This document shows positions 37,713 through 47,825 of a DNA stretch of 64,000 nucleotides, piece after piece. Each line of letters begins with the position of its first letter. The stretch's first letter is position 1. A program made the position numbers and the translations under genes. The DNA is taken from assembly GCF_020166415.1 (NCBI RefSeq), contig NZ_JAIQXV010000023.1, positions 1 to 64,000 on the forward strand, written 5' to 3'. Under the pieces are notes generated by a model that saw only the letters and a list, made by a program, of their open reading frames with translations, was not told where the DNA came from and searched no databases. This DNA is from Deinococcus multiflagellatus (GTDB lineage: Bacteria > Deinococcota > Deinococci > Deinococcales > Deinococcaceae).

Positions 37713-38843
37713 CTCAGTACCCGACACTTTCCGGGGAGTTCGTGTGGTACGGCATCAAGAGGGCAATCAAGTCACCCAGATGGGCTGAGTCCCGGCCGAG
37801 CGACCGTACCAGTTCCCGCAAGCCCATCTTCACCACGCTCCACGCCCGGCGACCATGGGCCTTCTTCGGACAATCCAGCGTGACCCCAACCAGCACACAC
37901 CATGTGTAGGTCAGCGTCAACAGGCACAGCAGGCGCTCCACGTGATCGTGGAGCGTCATGTGTGTTGCCTCCAATTGGAAGCCCTTGCTTTTCAGCGCCC
38001 TGAAGAGACACTCGATCAGAAATCTACGCTGATAGCGCGTCTGGATCGTCGTCACCGCCCCGACATTACTGGCGATGATCAGCGCCTCGCCATCTCGCGT
38101 GTACGTGAGCACCACGTGCATCGGTTGCCCGTAGACCACCGTGTCCTCGACCAGCAGACCGGCACAGCCGGTCTGCAAGCGACTCAGCCAGTCCTTCGCG
38201 GTCCAGTCGTCCATGAGCGTGTCGCGCCGCAACCGCACACAGATGGGAATCCCACGGTGGGCGAGTCCCTGAATCCAGTCGTAGCCGACGAATTCGCGGT
38301 CGGCATACAGGACCCGGATGTCCGCTGCAGACAGCAGGCACAGGGCATCGTCCATGAGGGTGTGCCGGATCTCCGTATGGCTGCCGCCCCCATGGGGCAG
38401 CAGTTCGTAGAGCAGAGGGATGGCGACACCACGCCAGATGACGGCCAGGAGCAGGACATTCACATCCGTCTGTCCGTACTTCCAGTTCGTCCGGTCGAGG
38501 ATGAACTCGCGTGATTGCGCGGAGGGAAGGAGCGTCAGGACAACTCGGGCGACATAGGCTGGTTGGATGGGATGACGGTCAAAGAAGCGTTCCACACGCC
38601 GGATGACGGAGGCGGTGTGCGCGCTTCCGGGGAAGCGCACCGCGAGTTCAGCATGCCGAACGTCTTTGCCCGCAAGAAGCGCGAGGACCATCAGGGAGAG
38701 CAACTCGACTTGGTTCTTGCGGAACTCTGGAAAGTGTGCGGTGAAGCAGCGCGTCAGCTTGGCGAGGACATCGGGTGACGCGTCCTGTTCTCGCGTGTCA
38801 GCCGAAATTTTTCAAGCCCTGCCGGAAAGTGTCGGGTACTGAG
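37713..38843 (-). mobile_element. IS4-family insertion sequence, complete
   Basis: An 1131-bp element bounded by 22-bp perfect inverted repeats (37713-37734 and 38822-38843; the ends read CTCAGTACCCGACACTTTCC). It is flanked by a 9-bp direct duplication, GCCTGGGTG, at 37704-37712 and 38844-38852. One transposase gene fills it. Perfect ends and an intact duplication point to a recent insertion. Confidence 0.93.
37714..38703 (-). CDS. IS4-family DDE transposase
   Basis: A 329-residue transposase. DDE residues lie in ILDRTNWKYG (first Asp), VLYADREFVGYDW (second Asp) and RRFLIECLFRALKSKGFQLEATH (Glu in the YREK-like region). The reading frame continues upstream with family-like sequence (LTRCFTAHFPEFRKNQVELLSLM), but without a normal start codon before a stop near 38808, so the true start may be a rare codon. 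The C-terminus ends within the left inverted repeat. Confidence 0.9.
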   Translation of the reverse strand: MLSLMVLALLAGKDVRHAELAVRFPGSAHTASVIRRVERFFDRHPIQPAYVARVVLTLLPSAQSREFILDRTNWKYGQTDVNVLLLAVIWRGVAIPLLYELLPHGGGSHTEIRHTLMDDALCLLSAADIRVLYADREFVGYDWIQGLAHRGIPICVRLRRDTLMDDWTAKDWLSRLQTGCAGLLVEDTVVYGQPMHVVLTYTRDGEALIIASNVGAVTTIQTRYQRRFLIECLFRALKSKGFQLEATHMTLHDHVERLLCLLTLTYTWCVLVGVTLDCPKKAHGRRAWSVVKMGLRELVRSLGRDSAHLGDLIALLMPYHTNSPESVGY

Positions 38844-39532
38844 GCCTGGGTGACACGCCACGAGAGAAACAGCAAGCGGTCCTGACTCCGCTCAAGATTG
38901 TGACTGACGCCAAGCATGTCAATATGCATCACATCTGGTGGACTGGGCTGCAAATATGCTAACTCGTTGTACCAAACTTTTCGTAGGCTTTCTGAGGCTC
39001 GCTGCTGCCGCATTGAATCAGGTGCCTCTGAGGGCATAAGCCGCTGGAGCCGCGAGAGCTGAACTTTGTTTTTACGCAAGTAGTTGGCAAAGATGCTGTC
39101 AAGACGCATGGCCCTTTTGCGCAGTTCGCGTTTTGGACTGTAGCGAACCTTCAGTAACCATGTAAATTGATTGATCGTCTCGTGAAATTCCAGATATTCT
39201 TGAATCTCTTTGGGCTGCCATCCGGATATGAAATTATAAGCCGATGGGCCTTCAAAAAGTTCGAGTTGATGTTTGATTTCGTCTTCGGGGAAATTCTCTG
39301 CCTCCAGCTCTTCCCGAAGTGCCTGAGCAATTCTTTTGCTTCTCGACCAGTGTTCAAAATGAAGAAGACTGTTTATTTCAACAAAATAGCGTCCATCAAC
39401 AACGAGGTGACGAAATCCTCCTTCGCGCACACCCCAGGCCAGGTCTGACCAGCTGATTTCTAGAATGCGTTTGACCTCAAAGAGTGAGTATGGACCGCCA
39501 CGTTGAATGAGGGCGGCACTGTCAAGGGTCAT
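38844..39532 (-). pseudogene. N-terminal half of IS-interrupted unknown gene
   Basis: Starts at ATG 39532 and encodes about 229 residues up to the IS edge: GGPYSLFEVKRILEISWSD at the start, a charged helical middle (AQALREELEAENFPEDEIKHQL) and SQDRLLFLSWRVTQA at the break. Joining 39532-38844 to 37703-36992 gives 1401 nt, a single 466-residue frame. The region around 39.1-39.4 kb is much richer in AT than the rest of the window, suggesting foreign origin. No family is recognised. Confidence 0.8.
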
Positions 39533-39606
39533 GCCCTGGGTGTAGCACGACGCGGCCCCTCTGGGGGTTGTCCATCCATCACAGGCCTGAACAACGGAGG
39601 CAGCCT

Positions 39607-39626
39607 CACCCCACTTCTGTGGGGTG
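39607..39626 (+). repeat. 8-bp hairpin in leader of 39653 gene
   Basis: CACCCCAC-TTCT-GTGGGGTG, 26 nt before the ATG and just before the AGGAGG ribosome site. Confidence 0.45.
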
Positions 39627-39652
39627 CAGGGACGGGCAGGAGGTGTCTGCCC

Positions 39653-40135
39653 ATGCCCAACCGCACCGTTGCCCTCAAGCCCACACCGGAACAACAGGCC
39701 GAAATCCGGGGCCTGCTGCGCGCCCTGCCCGCGTCCGTCACCTGTCAGGTGTACGGCCCGCCGGGCTATCGGGTGCGCGGTTGGGCCGGCACCCCCCTGC
39801 ACCTGGTCGACGTCCTGATCCGCACTCGCGAAGACGCTGCCCGCCTGGCCCGGGAACTGCCTGCCCATCTGGCCTTGCCTCCGGTCTGGTCTGCCCCACG
39901 GCCACCAGACGCCAGCATCGCCTGGGCCGCCGGGTACATGGCGGTGAAACGTCACTGCCTGCCGGTCGCCGGACTCTTCCTTCCAGCCAAGCAAGTCGAC
40001 CTGAACGCCCTGAGCCAGGTGTATCCAGACGGCAGCGCCGATCAGGCCGCCTTCTTCCTGGGCGCCCGCGCCTACCTTGGGTCCTTCTGGACTGCGTTGT
40101 CCACTTCAGCACCCGCCACGCTCAGAGCGTCGTAA
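39653..40135 (+). CDS. hypothetical protein
   Basis: A 160-residue protein with AGGAGG before ATG 39653. It contains a conserved-looking YGPPGYRVRGWAGTPLHLVDVLIRTREDAARLARELP segment but matches no family I know. It ends 17 nt before the ParB-like gene and is probably co-transcribed with it. Confidence 0.65.
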   Translation: MPNRTVALKPTPEQQAEIRGLLRALPASVTCQVYGPPGYRVRGWAGTPLHLVDVLIRTREDAARLARELPAHLALPPVWSAPRPPDASIAWAAGYMAVKRHCLPVAGLFLPAKQVDLNALSQVYPDGSADQAAFFLGARAYLGSFWTALSTSAPATLRAS

Positions 40136-40152
40136 TTCCGGAGGTTCCCCAC

Positions 40153-41067
40153 ATGGACGTCATTCAACCCAGCCTGTTCGCCCAGCCCCTCGACACCACA
40201 CCCCAGACCGTTGCCCTGGCCGAGATCAAACCGGGCGAGGCCAAGCAGGTCATCAAGTCGGTCGGCACGGTCGGCGTGCTGCAGAGCGTACTGCTGCGGG
40301 CCAGCACTGATCCGGCCTTCCGGTACGAAATTGTGGAAGGCAACCGGCGCGATTACAGCGCGCGGCATTTCGGTCTAACCCACGTGCCCGCGCTGATCAC
40401 CGATGGCAGTGGCGCGCAACTGGCTGCTGCCCGCGCAATCGCCAACACGGCCCGGTCCAGCAACCCTGTGCAGGAGGCCCGCGCCTGGCACGCGGTGATG
40501 CAGGCCGGTGTTTATGCCGACGTGAATGCCCTGGCCAAGGACTTCGGGGTGCCGGTCGCCACCGTCAAGCAGCGCCTGCGGCTGATGAACTTGCCGGATG
40601 AATTGCTGGACGGCATCCAGGACCGCAAGATCGCCGAAGGCACCGCCGAGAAGATTGCCAACCTGGACGAGGTGTACCGCTCCCGCGCCCTGGTGGCCTA
40701 CAGCGAGGTGACGGCCGCAGGTGAGCGTTTCACCGACGCTCACCTGAAGGGGGTGCGCACCCAACGGTCAGGCGACCTCACCCGAACGGTGCTGGGCAGC
40801 TTGACGGCTCTGCCCGGCACCCAGACCCTATTAAGCCTGCCGCCTCTGGACATCCTGGCAGAGGAAGTCCGTCGCCTGGCCCGGGAACGCGGCGTGCCGC
40901 TGAGCGATCTGGTGCAGGCGCTAGGTGGAGAAGTGGCGGACCGCCCGTCACTCGACGGCACTCCAGCGTCACCGGCACTCAGCAGTCCAGTGCCTGTTGC
41001 GGTCACGCCGGCGCCCCGCCTCCCTGCACCACCCCCCACAGGCCGGGTCCGGCTGGGCGCCCGGTAA
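40153..41067 (+). CDS. ParB-like partition/nuclease-domain protein
   Basis: A 304-residue ParB/RepB-type protein. The N-terminal ParB domain shows VALAEIKPGEAKQVIKSVG and the signature EGNRRDYSARHFG; the helix-turn-helix lies around ALAKDFGVPVATVKQRLRLMNLPDELLDGI; a Pro-rich tail follows. It may bind centromere-like sites, or act as an orphan regulator, since no ParA gene is in the window. GGAGG precedes the ATG and a terminator follows the stop. Confidence 0.8.
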   Translation: MDVIQPSLFAQPLDTTPQTVALAEIKPGEAKQVIKSVGTVGVLQSVLLRASTDPAFRYEIVEGNRRDYSARHFGLTHVPALITDGSGAQLAAARAIANTARSSNPVQEARAWHAVMQAGVYADVNALAKDFGVPVATVKQRLRLMNLPDELLDGIQDRKIAEGTAEKIANLDEVYRSRALVAYSEVTAAGERFTDAHLKGVRTQRSGDLTRTVLGSLTALPGTQTLLSLPPLDILAEEVRRLARERGVPLSDLVQALGGEVADRPSLDGTPASPALSSPVPVAVTPAPRLPAPPPTGRVRLGAR

Positions 41068-41086
41068 GGGAGCCAGCAGGAGCGTC

Positions 41087-41115
41087 ACCGGCTGGGGCCA
41101 GCGCCCCCAGCCGGT
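41087..41115 (+). terminator. terminator after the ParB-like gene
   Basis: An 11-bp perfect GC-rich stem (41087-41097 with 41105-41115) and 7-nt loop, followed by TTTC-like sequence. Confidence 0.75.
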
Positions 41116-41129
41116 TTCAGATCAGGGCC

Positions 41130-41858
41130 ATGACACACACTCCACTTCATCCCAGCCAAAATCCCCTCGCCCACGTGGGCCTCCGCGCCCACGGCGGCGC
41201 CCGTGAATGTGGGCCGGGCCGCACGGCCGGCAGCATCTACGCCGAGTGCGGCCTGAGCCTCACCGGCATGCCGCTGGAACAGTTCCTGCACGACCCGCCT
41301 GTGCCTGTCGATCCAGCGCAACTGGGCCTCAGTGCTCAGGGGGTCAGCACCATCGTGGACGAACGTGGGATCAAGCATCTGATTGACCTGGTGGGCGCCG
41401 CCCATTATCCGTACCCGGCCGATTTTATTGAAGAGGCCCGCGTGATGGGCGTCTCGAGGAAGGTGCCCAGGACGGTGGATCTGACCGGCCTGACCGGGGC
41501 CAGTCTGCTGATCCTCGTGCATGCCAAAGGCAGTGTGGTCAACGCCCAGGCCGTCAGTGCAGACAGCGGCCTGCTCTGCCCGAATGCCCGGCATCGACCC
41601 GGTGACGACTGCGCCGGCCTGCACTGGGTCGTTCCCGAGCCCAGTGGCGGCCTGACGCACCGCAGCCTGAAGAGCGGGCCCTACGAACTGACGCCCAGGC
41701 GCACAGGCCTCCCGACCCCTATGTTTCAGCACGCCCTGTTCATGGCGGTTCCCATCACGGCCATGACCGTCATCGCCAACCACGACGGCAGTGTCGATGA
41801 GGCGGCGCATAAGGCAGTAAGCCGGGCTGGCGTGCCGGTGAGCGTGGCCCAGAACTGA
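41130..41858 (+). CDS. hypothetical protein
   Basis: A 242-residue protein of unknown family. It has several scattered Cys and His residues (ARECGPG, YAECGLS, GLLCPNARHRPGDDCAGLHWV), which could bind a metal. A conserved-looking VDERGIKHLIDLVGAAHYPYPADFIEEARVMGVSRKVPR segment is present. No clear ribosome site. A 217-bp gap follows with no gene in it. Confidence 0.6.
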   Translation: MTHTPLHPSQNPLAHVGLRAHGGARECGPGRTAGSIYAECGLSLTGMPLEQFLHDPPVPVDPAQLGLSAQGVSTIVDERGIKHLIDLVGAAHYPYPADFIEEARVMGVSRKVPRTVDLTGLTGASLLILVHAKGSVVNAQAVSADSGLLCPNARHRPGDDCAGLHWVVPEPSGGLTHRSLKSGPYELTPRRTGLPTPMFQHALFMAVPITAMTVIANHDGSVDEAAHKAVSRAGVPVSVAQN

Positions 41859-42075
41859 GGAAAAGGAGGGTGCCGACTTCGCATCTTGCACCCTTGCGCC
41901 ACTACGTTGAGGTGAGCGGCGGCCACGTGATGCGGCTGCCATTGGAGGCATAAACTTGGACAGCACCAGCGCGTCCCTTTCCATGGACATTTCGTTCAGG
42001 ACACCGTGTGAACTCGTACCTGCTCAGCAGACCGGCCATGACTGAAGTGCACGGGGCAACGCCGCAGGTGAGCCT

Positions 42076-42381
42076 GTGAGTGGCCTGCGCCAGGCACGGT
42101 TCCGCCTGACCCGGCACTGCGTGGCAGGAACGCGGCAGATCGGCCGGCCTGTTTCCGTCGACGTGACCATTCTCGATTACGGCAACGGCACCCTGGAACT
42201 GGACTGTGGCGCGGCGTTCCGAACAGTCAACGGCCAATTCTTTGCCGACGGCGACGTGCTGCAGCCCGGTGCCAGCTTTGTGTATGGGCGCGACGATGAG
42301 TTCAGAGCCACCGTAGAGACGCAGTTGACCCCGTGGTGTGGTGGAGCGCCCGCCAAACCGGTGAACCAAGGTCAGCGCTAG
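42076..42381 (+). CDS. hypothetical protein
   Basis: A 101-residue protein starting at GTG 42076 with a weak AGGTGAG site. Beta-rich, with ARFRLTRHCVAGTRQIGRPVSVDVTILDYG; no family recognised. A strong hairpin follows shortly after the stop. Confidence 0.55.
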   Translation: MSGLRQARFRLTRHCVAGTRQIGRPVSVDVTILDYGNGTLELDCGAAFRTVNGQFFADGDVLQPGASFVYGRDDEFRATVETQLTPWCGGAPAKPVNQGQR

Positions 42382-42397
42382 GTCTCACGCGCGCGGA

Positions 42398-42423
42398 GGC
42401 GCGCTCGCCAGGGCGAGCGCGCC
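42398..42423. repeat. 12-bp perfect inverted repeat
   Basis: GGCGCGCTCGCC, a 2-nt AG spacer, and the exact complement. It lies 17 nt past one stop and 40 nt before the next ATG. It may be a terminator without a T-run. Confidence 0.55.
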
Positions 42424-42463
42424 GCTTGACCAAAGACCCCATTCCATCAAGCCCGAGGTCCTC

Positions 42464-42895
42464 ATGCTGAGTTCTGCCCTCTACCAATATCCGTTTCCCT
42501 GGGCGGGGTACGACACACTGGCCGAAGCGCTGAGTGTGGCCGCACTGCTGGATTTTGTGTGCCGGAATCTGCCGGAAGGCGTCACCATCACCCTGGCCTT
42601 TGACCGGGCCGACCGGCCGCGTGACCCGCTGCGCCCTGGGCTCTTCACGACACCCAGTCAGTACAAGGAGATCGTGGCCAGGCATCACGAGGCGTACCGG
42701 GTTGAGTGCCGTCTGGCCGCTCCGCACCTCCAACTCTTTCGCCACGAGGAGCGGAACCAGAGGCAGTACACCCTGCATCTGTGCGGCACGGATGCCGACA
42801 CTGGCCTGCGAGTGCACTGGCCCCTGCAGGCATTACCGCCGGCCGTCATCATGCAACTGCTGGACCTGCGCGCGCTCCCCGATCCCACTAGATAG
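42464..42895 (+). CDS. hypothetical protein
   Basis: A 143-residue protein of unknown family with a credible ATG (CCTCATG context, weak ribosome site). It is rich in aromatic and charged residues (LFRHEERNQRQYTLHLCG). It is followed by another unknown gene after 21 nt, so they are probably co-transcribed. Confidence 0.55.
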   Translation: MLSSALYQYPFPWAGYDTLAEALSVAALLDFVCRNLPEGVTITLAFDRADRPRDPLRPGLFTTPSQYKEIVARHHEAYRVECRLAAPHLQLFRHEERNQRQYTLHLCGTDADTGLRVHWPLQALPPAVIMQLLDLRALPDPTR

Positions 42896-42916
42896 GTCAA
42901 CATCAAGGAGTTTGAA

Positions 42917-43522
42917 ATGTCTGAGCGCCCTGCAGCCTCCATTGCCATTCACCTGACTCTCAGTGCCGAGCTTCACCTGCCACCTGGAATCTGCTTAGAC
43001 GCGGACGCGCAGGGCGTGTTCTATCGCCTGCCTGACGGTGGCGTGGTGCGTCCCCAGATCACCATGATCCGGGAACAGCCAAACAGGCAGGATCTGACGC
43101 ACGCCGACCGGTGCACTGGCCAGATTCAGCTGACCCCTGGACCGAGTCAGGTGTTTGAGACTGTCGTGGCCACCGAGGTCAGCGCGGCGGTAGACGCCCA
43201 ACGACAGGGCCGCCGCGCGGCCCGCCTGGCCGCCCTGCTGCGAGAGATGCATCCCGCGGCCGCCGCGCTGACCTTCGACCTGACACCAGATGAGGGTTCG
43301 TTTTGGCATCACCGCCTGTTGGATGAGGCCGGTGCCGTGCTGCTGGCGCTGAATTCAGACGAGCCGCAGTGCGCTGCCATGCAGACCTTCTTCACCGACT
43401 GGCCTCTGGAACAGCTGGAGCAGCTGACCCCCATGTCGTCGTATTTCCTTCTGCCTCTGCGGCATCTGGACATGCTGTCCGGGCAGCCGGAGCCACTGTT
43501 TTACAAACGGGTGGGGGTGTAA
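42917..43522 (+). CDS. hypothetical protein
   Basis: A 201-residue protein with AAGGAG before the ATG. The N-terminal half is beta-rich (HLTLSAELHLPPGICLDADAQGVFYRL). The middle is an Arg/Ala-rich helix (AAVDAQRQGRRAARLAALLREM). No family recognised. The 200 bp after it form the ligA upstream region. Confidence 0.55.
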   Translation: MSERPAASIAIHLTLSAELHLPPGICLDADAQGVFYRLPDGGVVRPQITMIREQPNRQDLTHADRCTGQIQLTPGPSQVFETVVATEVSAAVDAQRQGRRAARLAALLREMHPAAAALTFDLTPDEGSFWHHRLLDEAGAVLLALNSDEPQCAAMQTFFTDWPLEQLEQLTPMSSYFLLPLRHLDMLSGQPEPLFYKRVGV

Positions 43523-43649
43523 GCCTTCAAAACTGCTGCTCAGGGCGCCAGGAAAGGGAGAGGGCAGCGGTCCTCTAAGGCCGTCGCTGGCTGAGAACGG
43601 GGGCAATGATGCGGTGCTAGGGCCTCGCTGAAGAGGGAGACTCTCACCC

Positions 43650-43666
43650 CTGAACGTACCGTTCAG
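43650..43666. promoter_or_regulatory. palindrome upstream of ligA
   Basis: CTGAACG-TAC-CGTTCAG, 57 nt before the ligA ATG: a symmetric site of the size bound by dimeric repressors. It does not match the known Deinococcus radiation/desiccation response motif. Confidence 0.4.
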
Positions 43667-43714
43667 AGGTGCGCCATCTGAGGACGCCCGACTCACGGGA
43701 CGCGCCTACGATAG

Positions 43715-45778
<2,064 letters not shown>

Positions 45779-45799
45779 CCTTAGGGATACGCTGAGGGC

Positions 45800-46213
45800 G
45801 TGCCCGACGACACCATCCCTACCAATGGGCCACCGCTGACGTCAACCGTGGCCCTTGAACTGGTTCGGCTCCAGCTGGCCGCCGAAGGTGTCCCCGGCTG
45901 GCTGAGTGCCGAGGAGAACGCGGAGCACCTGCACGTCGTGTCCCTGGCCCCCGACCTGTGGCGAGGCGTGAGTCCGGCCGTGCAGTTCACCGTGGTGCCC
46001 GCAGAGCAGGTCACTGCCCCTGACCCGCTGCGCCATTTTCTGGTGGCGACTGGACAGCCGGTCCGCCTCGCCTTGGACTGGCCAGACGAGGTGACTCCAG
46101 AAGCTGGCTATGTGATCAAGGGCCACTGGCTCAACCCGGACCGGCCTATCGGGCTCTCGCCGACCTACCGCTCAGCCATCCAGCAGATTCACGCGTGCAG
46201 GGCGCCTCTGTAA
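45800..46213 (+). CDS. hypothetical protein, leaderless
   Basis: A 137-residue protein starting at GTG 45800. A TACGCT box (45788-45793) ends 6 nt before the start, so it is probably transcribed leaderless from its own promoter right after ligA. Beta-rich; no family recognised. It converges with the next gene after 4 nt. Confidence 0.6.
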   Translation: MPDDTIPTNGPPLTSTVALELVRLQLAAEGVPGWLSAEENAEHLHVVSLAPDLWRGVSPAVQFTVVPAEQVTAPDPLRHFLVATGQPVRLALDWPDEVTPEAGYVIKGHWLNPDRPIGLSPTYRSAIQQIHACRAPL

Positions 46214-46217
46214 CCCA

Positions 46218-47267
46218 TCAGGACAGCCGCCTGGTCGCCCGGCCCCGCTCGAAGTCGCGCTGGAGTTTCTGACGGGTGGCCGCCACCAGCGCCTGGAAAT
46301 CCACCACCCCCGCCGCCACATTCTCCACCGTCACCGGGCTTGTGTTCCTGGCTTCAACAGGGGCCAGCGGCGCTGTAGCCAGGCGGTACAAGGTCGTCGT
46401 CTGGCACAGCGCCTCGTACCGGGCGTCCAGCTGAAGATTCCGTTCTGTCGGATGCAGCTGCCGGACCATCAGGTACTCCAGAAACGTCGGCTCCCGGCGG
46501 TCCAGAACCGGGAGCAAGGCAGCCCCGTACAGTTGACTGTACGCGCGCCAGGCGGCGGCCAGCGGGGCGGATGGCCAGTGCCCCACCTCCGGATGGTGCG
46601 CACGGAGCGTCTGTGTGCTGACCTTAGGCAGCACCCCCCGGCCATAAAGGGCTGGGTCAAGGATCAACTCCGGCCGCACCAGGTCGTAGAGGCCCTTGGC
46701 AAAGCAGATGACTCGGCCCTGCTTCTCCCAACTGCGCAGGAGGCGCACGGTGCGCTGCACGGTCTCTGCGCGCCGATTGCCGTAGACCGCATCGGCCAGC
46801 CGTTCCACCGTCATCGGCCAGGTCGCCTGCCGGGCCAGCTGCCAATCCACTTCGGTGCCCTGAATCGCCGCAGGCCTGTTCAGCCGTGGAGCCGGCCAGC
46901 GCGGCAGGAAGGCCCAGGCGGGGTGGGGCCACGCCCAGGGCCGCCCTTGAAGAAAGTAGGCAGCGTCCGCGAGATGAAGCAGCGCCGCCGCCGGGCGTGG
47001 CGGTGCGCCGCTGGTCAAGGTGGGGAGGTGGTGCGCCCGGATCCAGCGGAGCACCTCGCTCGTCTTCACCCCGGCGAGTGCCGCCAGATCGCCCACGCGG
47101 ACCCAGCAGTGCTGGGGCGCCGCTGAGCCGTAGAGAGCCTGGACGGCCTGGTCCAGGGGGCAGGCCAGTTCGTCGGCGACGAAGGCAGGACTGAGGGGGC
47201 CATAGACTTTTCGGAGTTGGCGCAGGTGCTCTGCTTTGGATAGGGCAGGCGCGGGGCGGCTGGACAT
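46218..47267 (-). CDS. unknown protein with helix-turn-helix-like regions
   Basis: A 349-residue protein. One segment (WVRVGDLAALAGVKTSEVLRWIRAHHLPTLTSG) resembles a MerR/excisionase-type helix-turn-helix; another (MTVERLADAVYGNRRAETVQRTVRLLRSWEKQGRV) resembles a winged helix. It may be a plasmid regulator or replication-type protein, but no initiator family is recognised. Upstream, TATGAT lies 6 nt before a TTG (47270) and 9 nt before ATG 47267, so the transcript is probably leaderless. Confidence 0.6.
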   Translation of the reverse strand: MSSRPAPALSKAEHLRQLRKVYGPLSPAFVADELACPLDQAVQALYGSAAPQHCWVRVGDLAALAGVKTSEVLRWIRAHHLPTLTSGAPPRPAAALLHLADAAYFLQGRPWAWPHPAWAFLPRWPAPRLNRPAAIQGTEVDWQLARQATWPMTVERLADAVYGNRRAETVQRTVRLLRSWEKQGRVICFAKGLYDLVRPELILDPALYGRGVLPKVSTQTLRAHHPEVGHWPSAPLAAAWRAYSQLYGAALLPVLDRREPTFLEYLMVRQLHPTERNLQLDARYEALCQTTTLYRLATAPLAPVEARNTSPVTVENVAAGVVDFQALVAATRQKLQRDFERGRATRRLS

Positions 47268-47406
47268 CAAGCGTTCATCATAGAGGTCAAAGCTGGGCTG
47301 AAGGTGGTGCAGGGCTTCTCTAGCATGGACTGGCACGCCAGCCTGTTGTCCTGTGCCTCTGGGTTGGGCTAAGGCGCCAAACCCTCCCGCTGAGCAGGCT
47401 GAAGCC

Positions 47407-47787
47407 ATGCGACCTTCAGCCCTGGCCACCCTCCATCACCTCCGTGCCGCCCCTGGACCTCAGCCGTGCGCCCCACCCCCTGAGGTGCCCGAGCACCGCC
47501 CCATCCAGGCGTCCCTCCCTGTTCCGGCGGCCTGGGGTCACTTCTGGACCGGACCAGTCGAGGTTCAAGCTGACCTCCCGCGCGCCCCGCACGCTCGGCC
47601 CACCGCCGCGCACCTGGGGTACGCCTGGATGCCCGGGCTCGGGTGGGTGCCGCATACCTGGTTGGTTCGCGCCGATGGCACCCTGATCGAGCCGACCACC
47701 CGCCGGGCCGCGTATTTCTGTTTGTTGCCCCAGGCCTGGGTCGGCCCTTGGCTTGCGCCTGCGGTGTCAACTCTGAGTCTGGCCTGA
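47407..47787 (+). CDS. hypothetical protein
   Basis: A 126-residue protein whose C-terminal half looks conserved: AHLGYAWMPGLGWVPHTWLVRADGTLIEPTT, a pattern of small phage- and plasmid-borne proteins. The N-terminal 50 residues are Pro-rich. ATG 47407 is used; a GTG at 47353 is an alternative. It is divergent from the 46218-47267 gene. Confidence 0.5.
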   Translation: MRPSALATLHHLRAAPGPQPCAPPPEVPEHRPIQASLPVPAAWGHFWTGPVEVQADLPRAPHARPTAAHLGYAWMPGLGWVPHTWLVRADGTLIEPTTRRAAYFCLLPQAWVGPWLAPAVSTLSLA

Positions 47788-47825
47788 CCACCCAAGCAGC
47801 GGCCGCCGGCTGATTACACTGAGCC

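Noticed and set aside
40153..41067. A full partition locus
   Set aside because: Only a ParB-like gene is present; no ParA-type ATPase or repeated centromere-like site was found nearby.
43650..43666. Radiation/desiccation response motif upstream of ligA
   Set aside because: The palindrome CTGAACG-TAC-CGTTCAG does not match the known motif; it is kept only as an unnamed palindrome.
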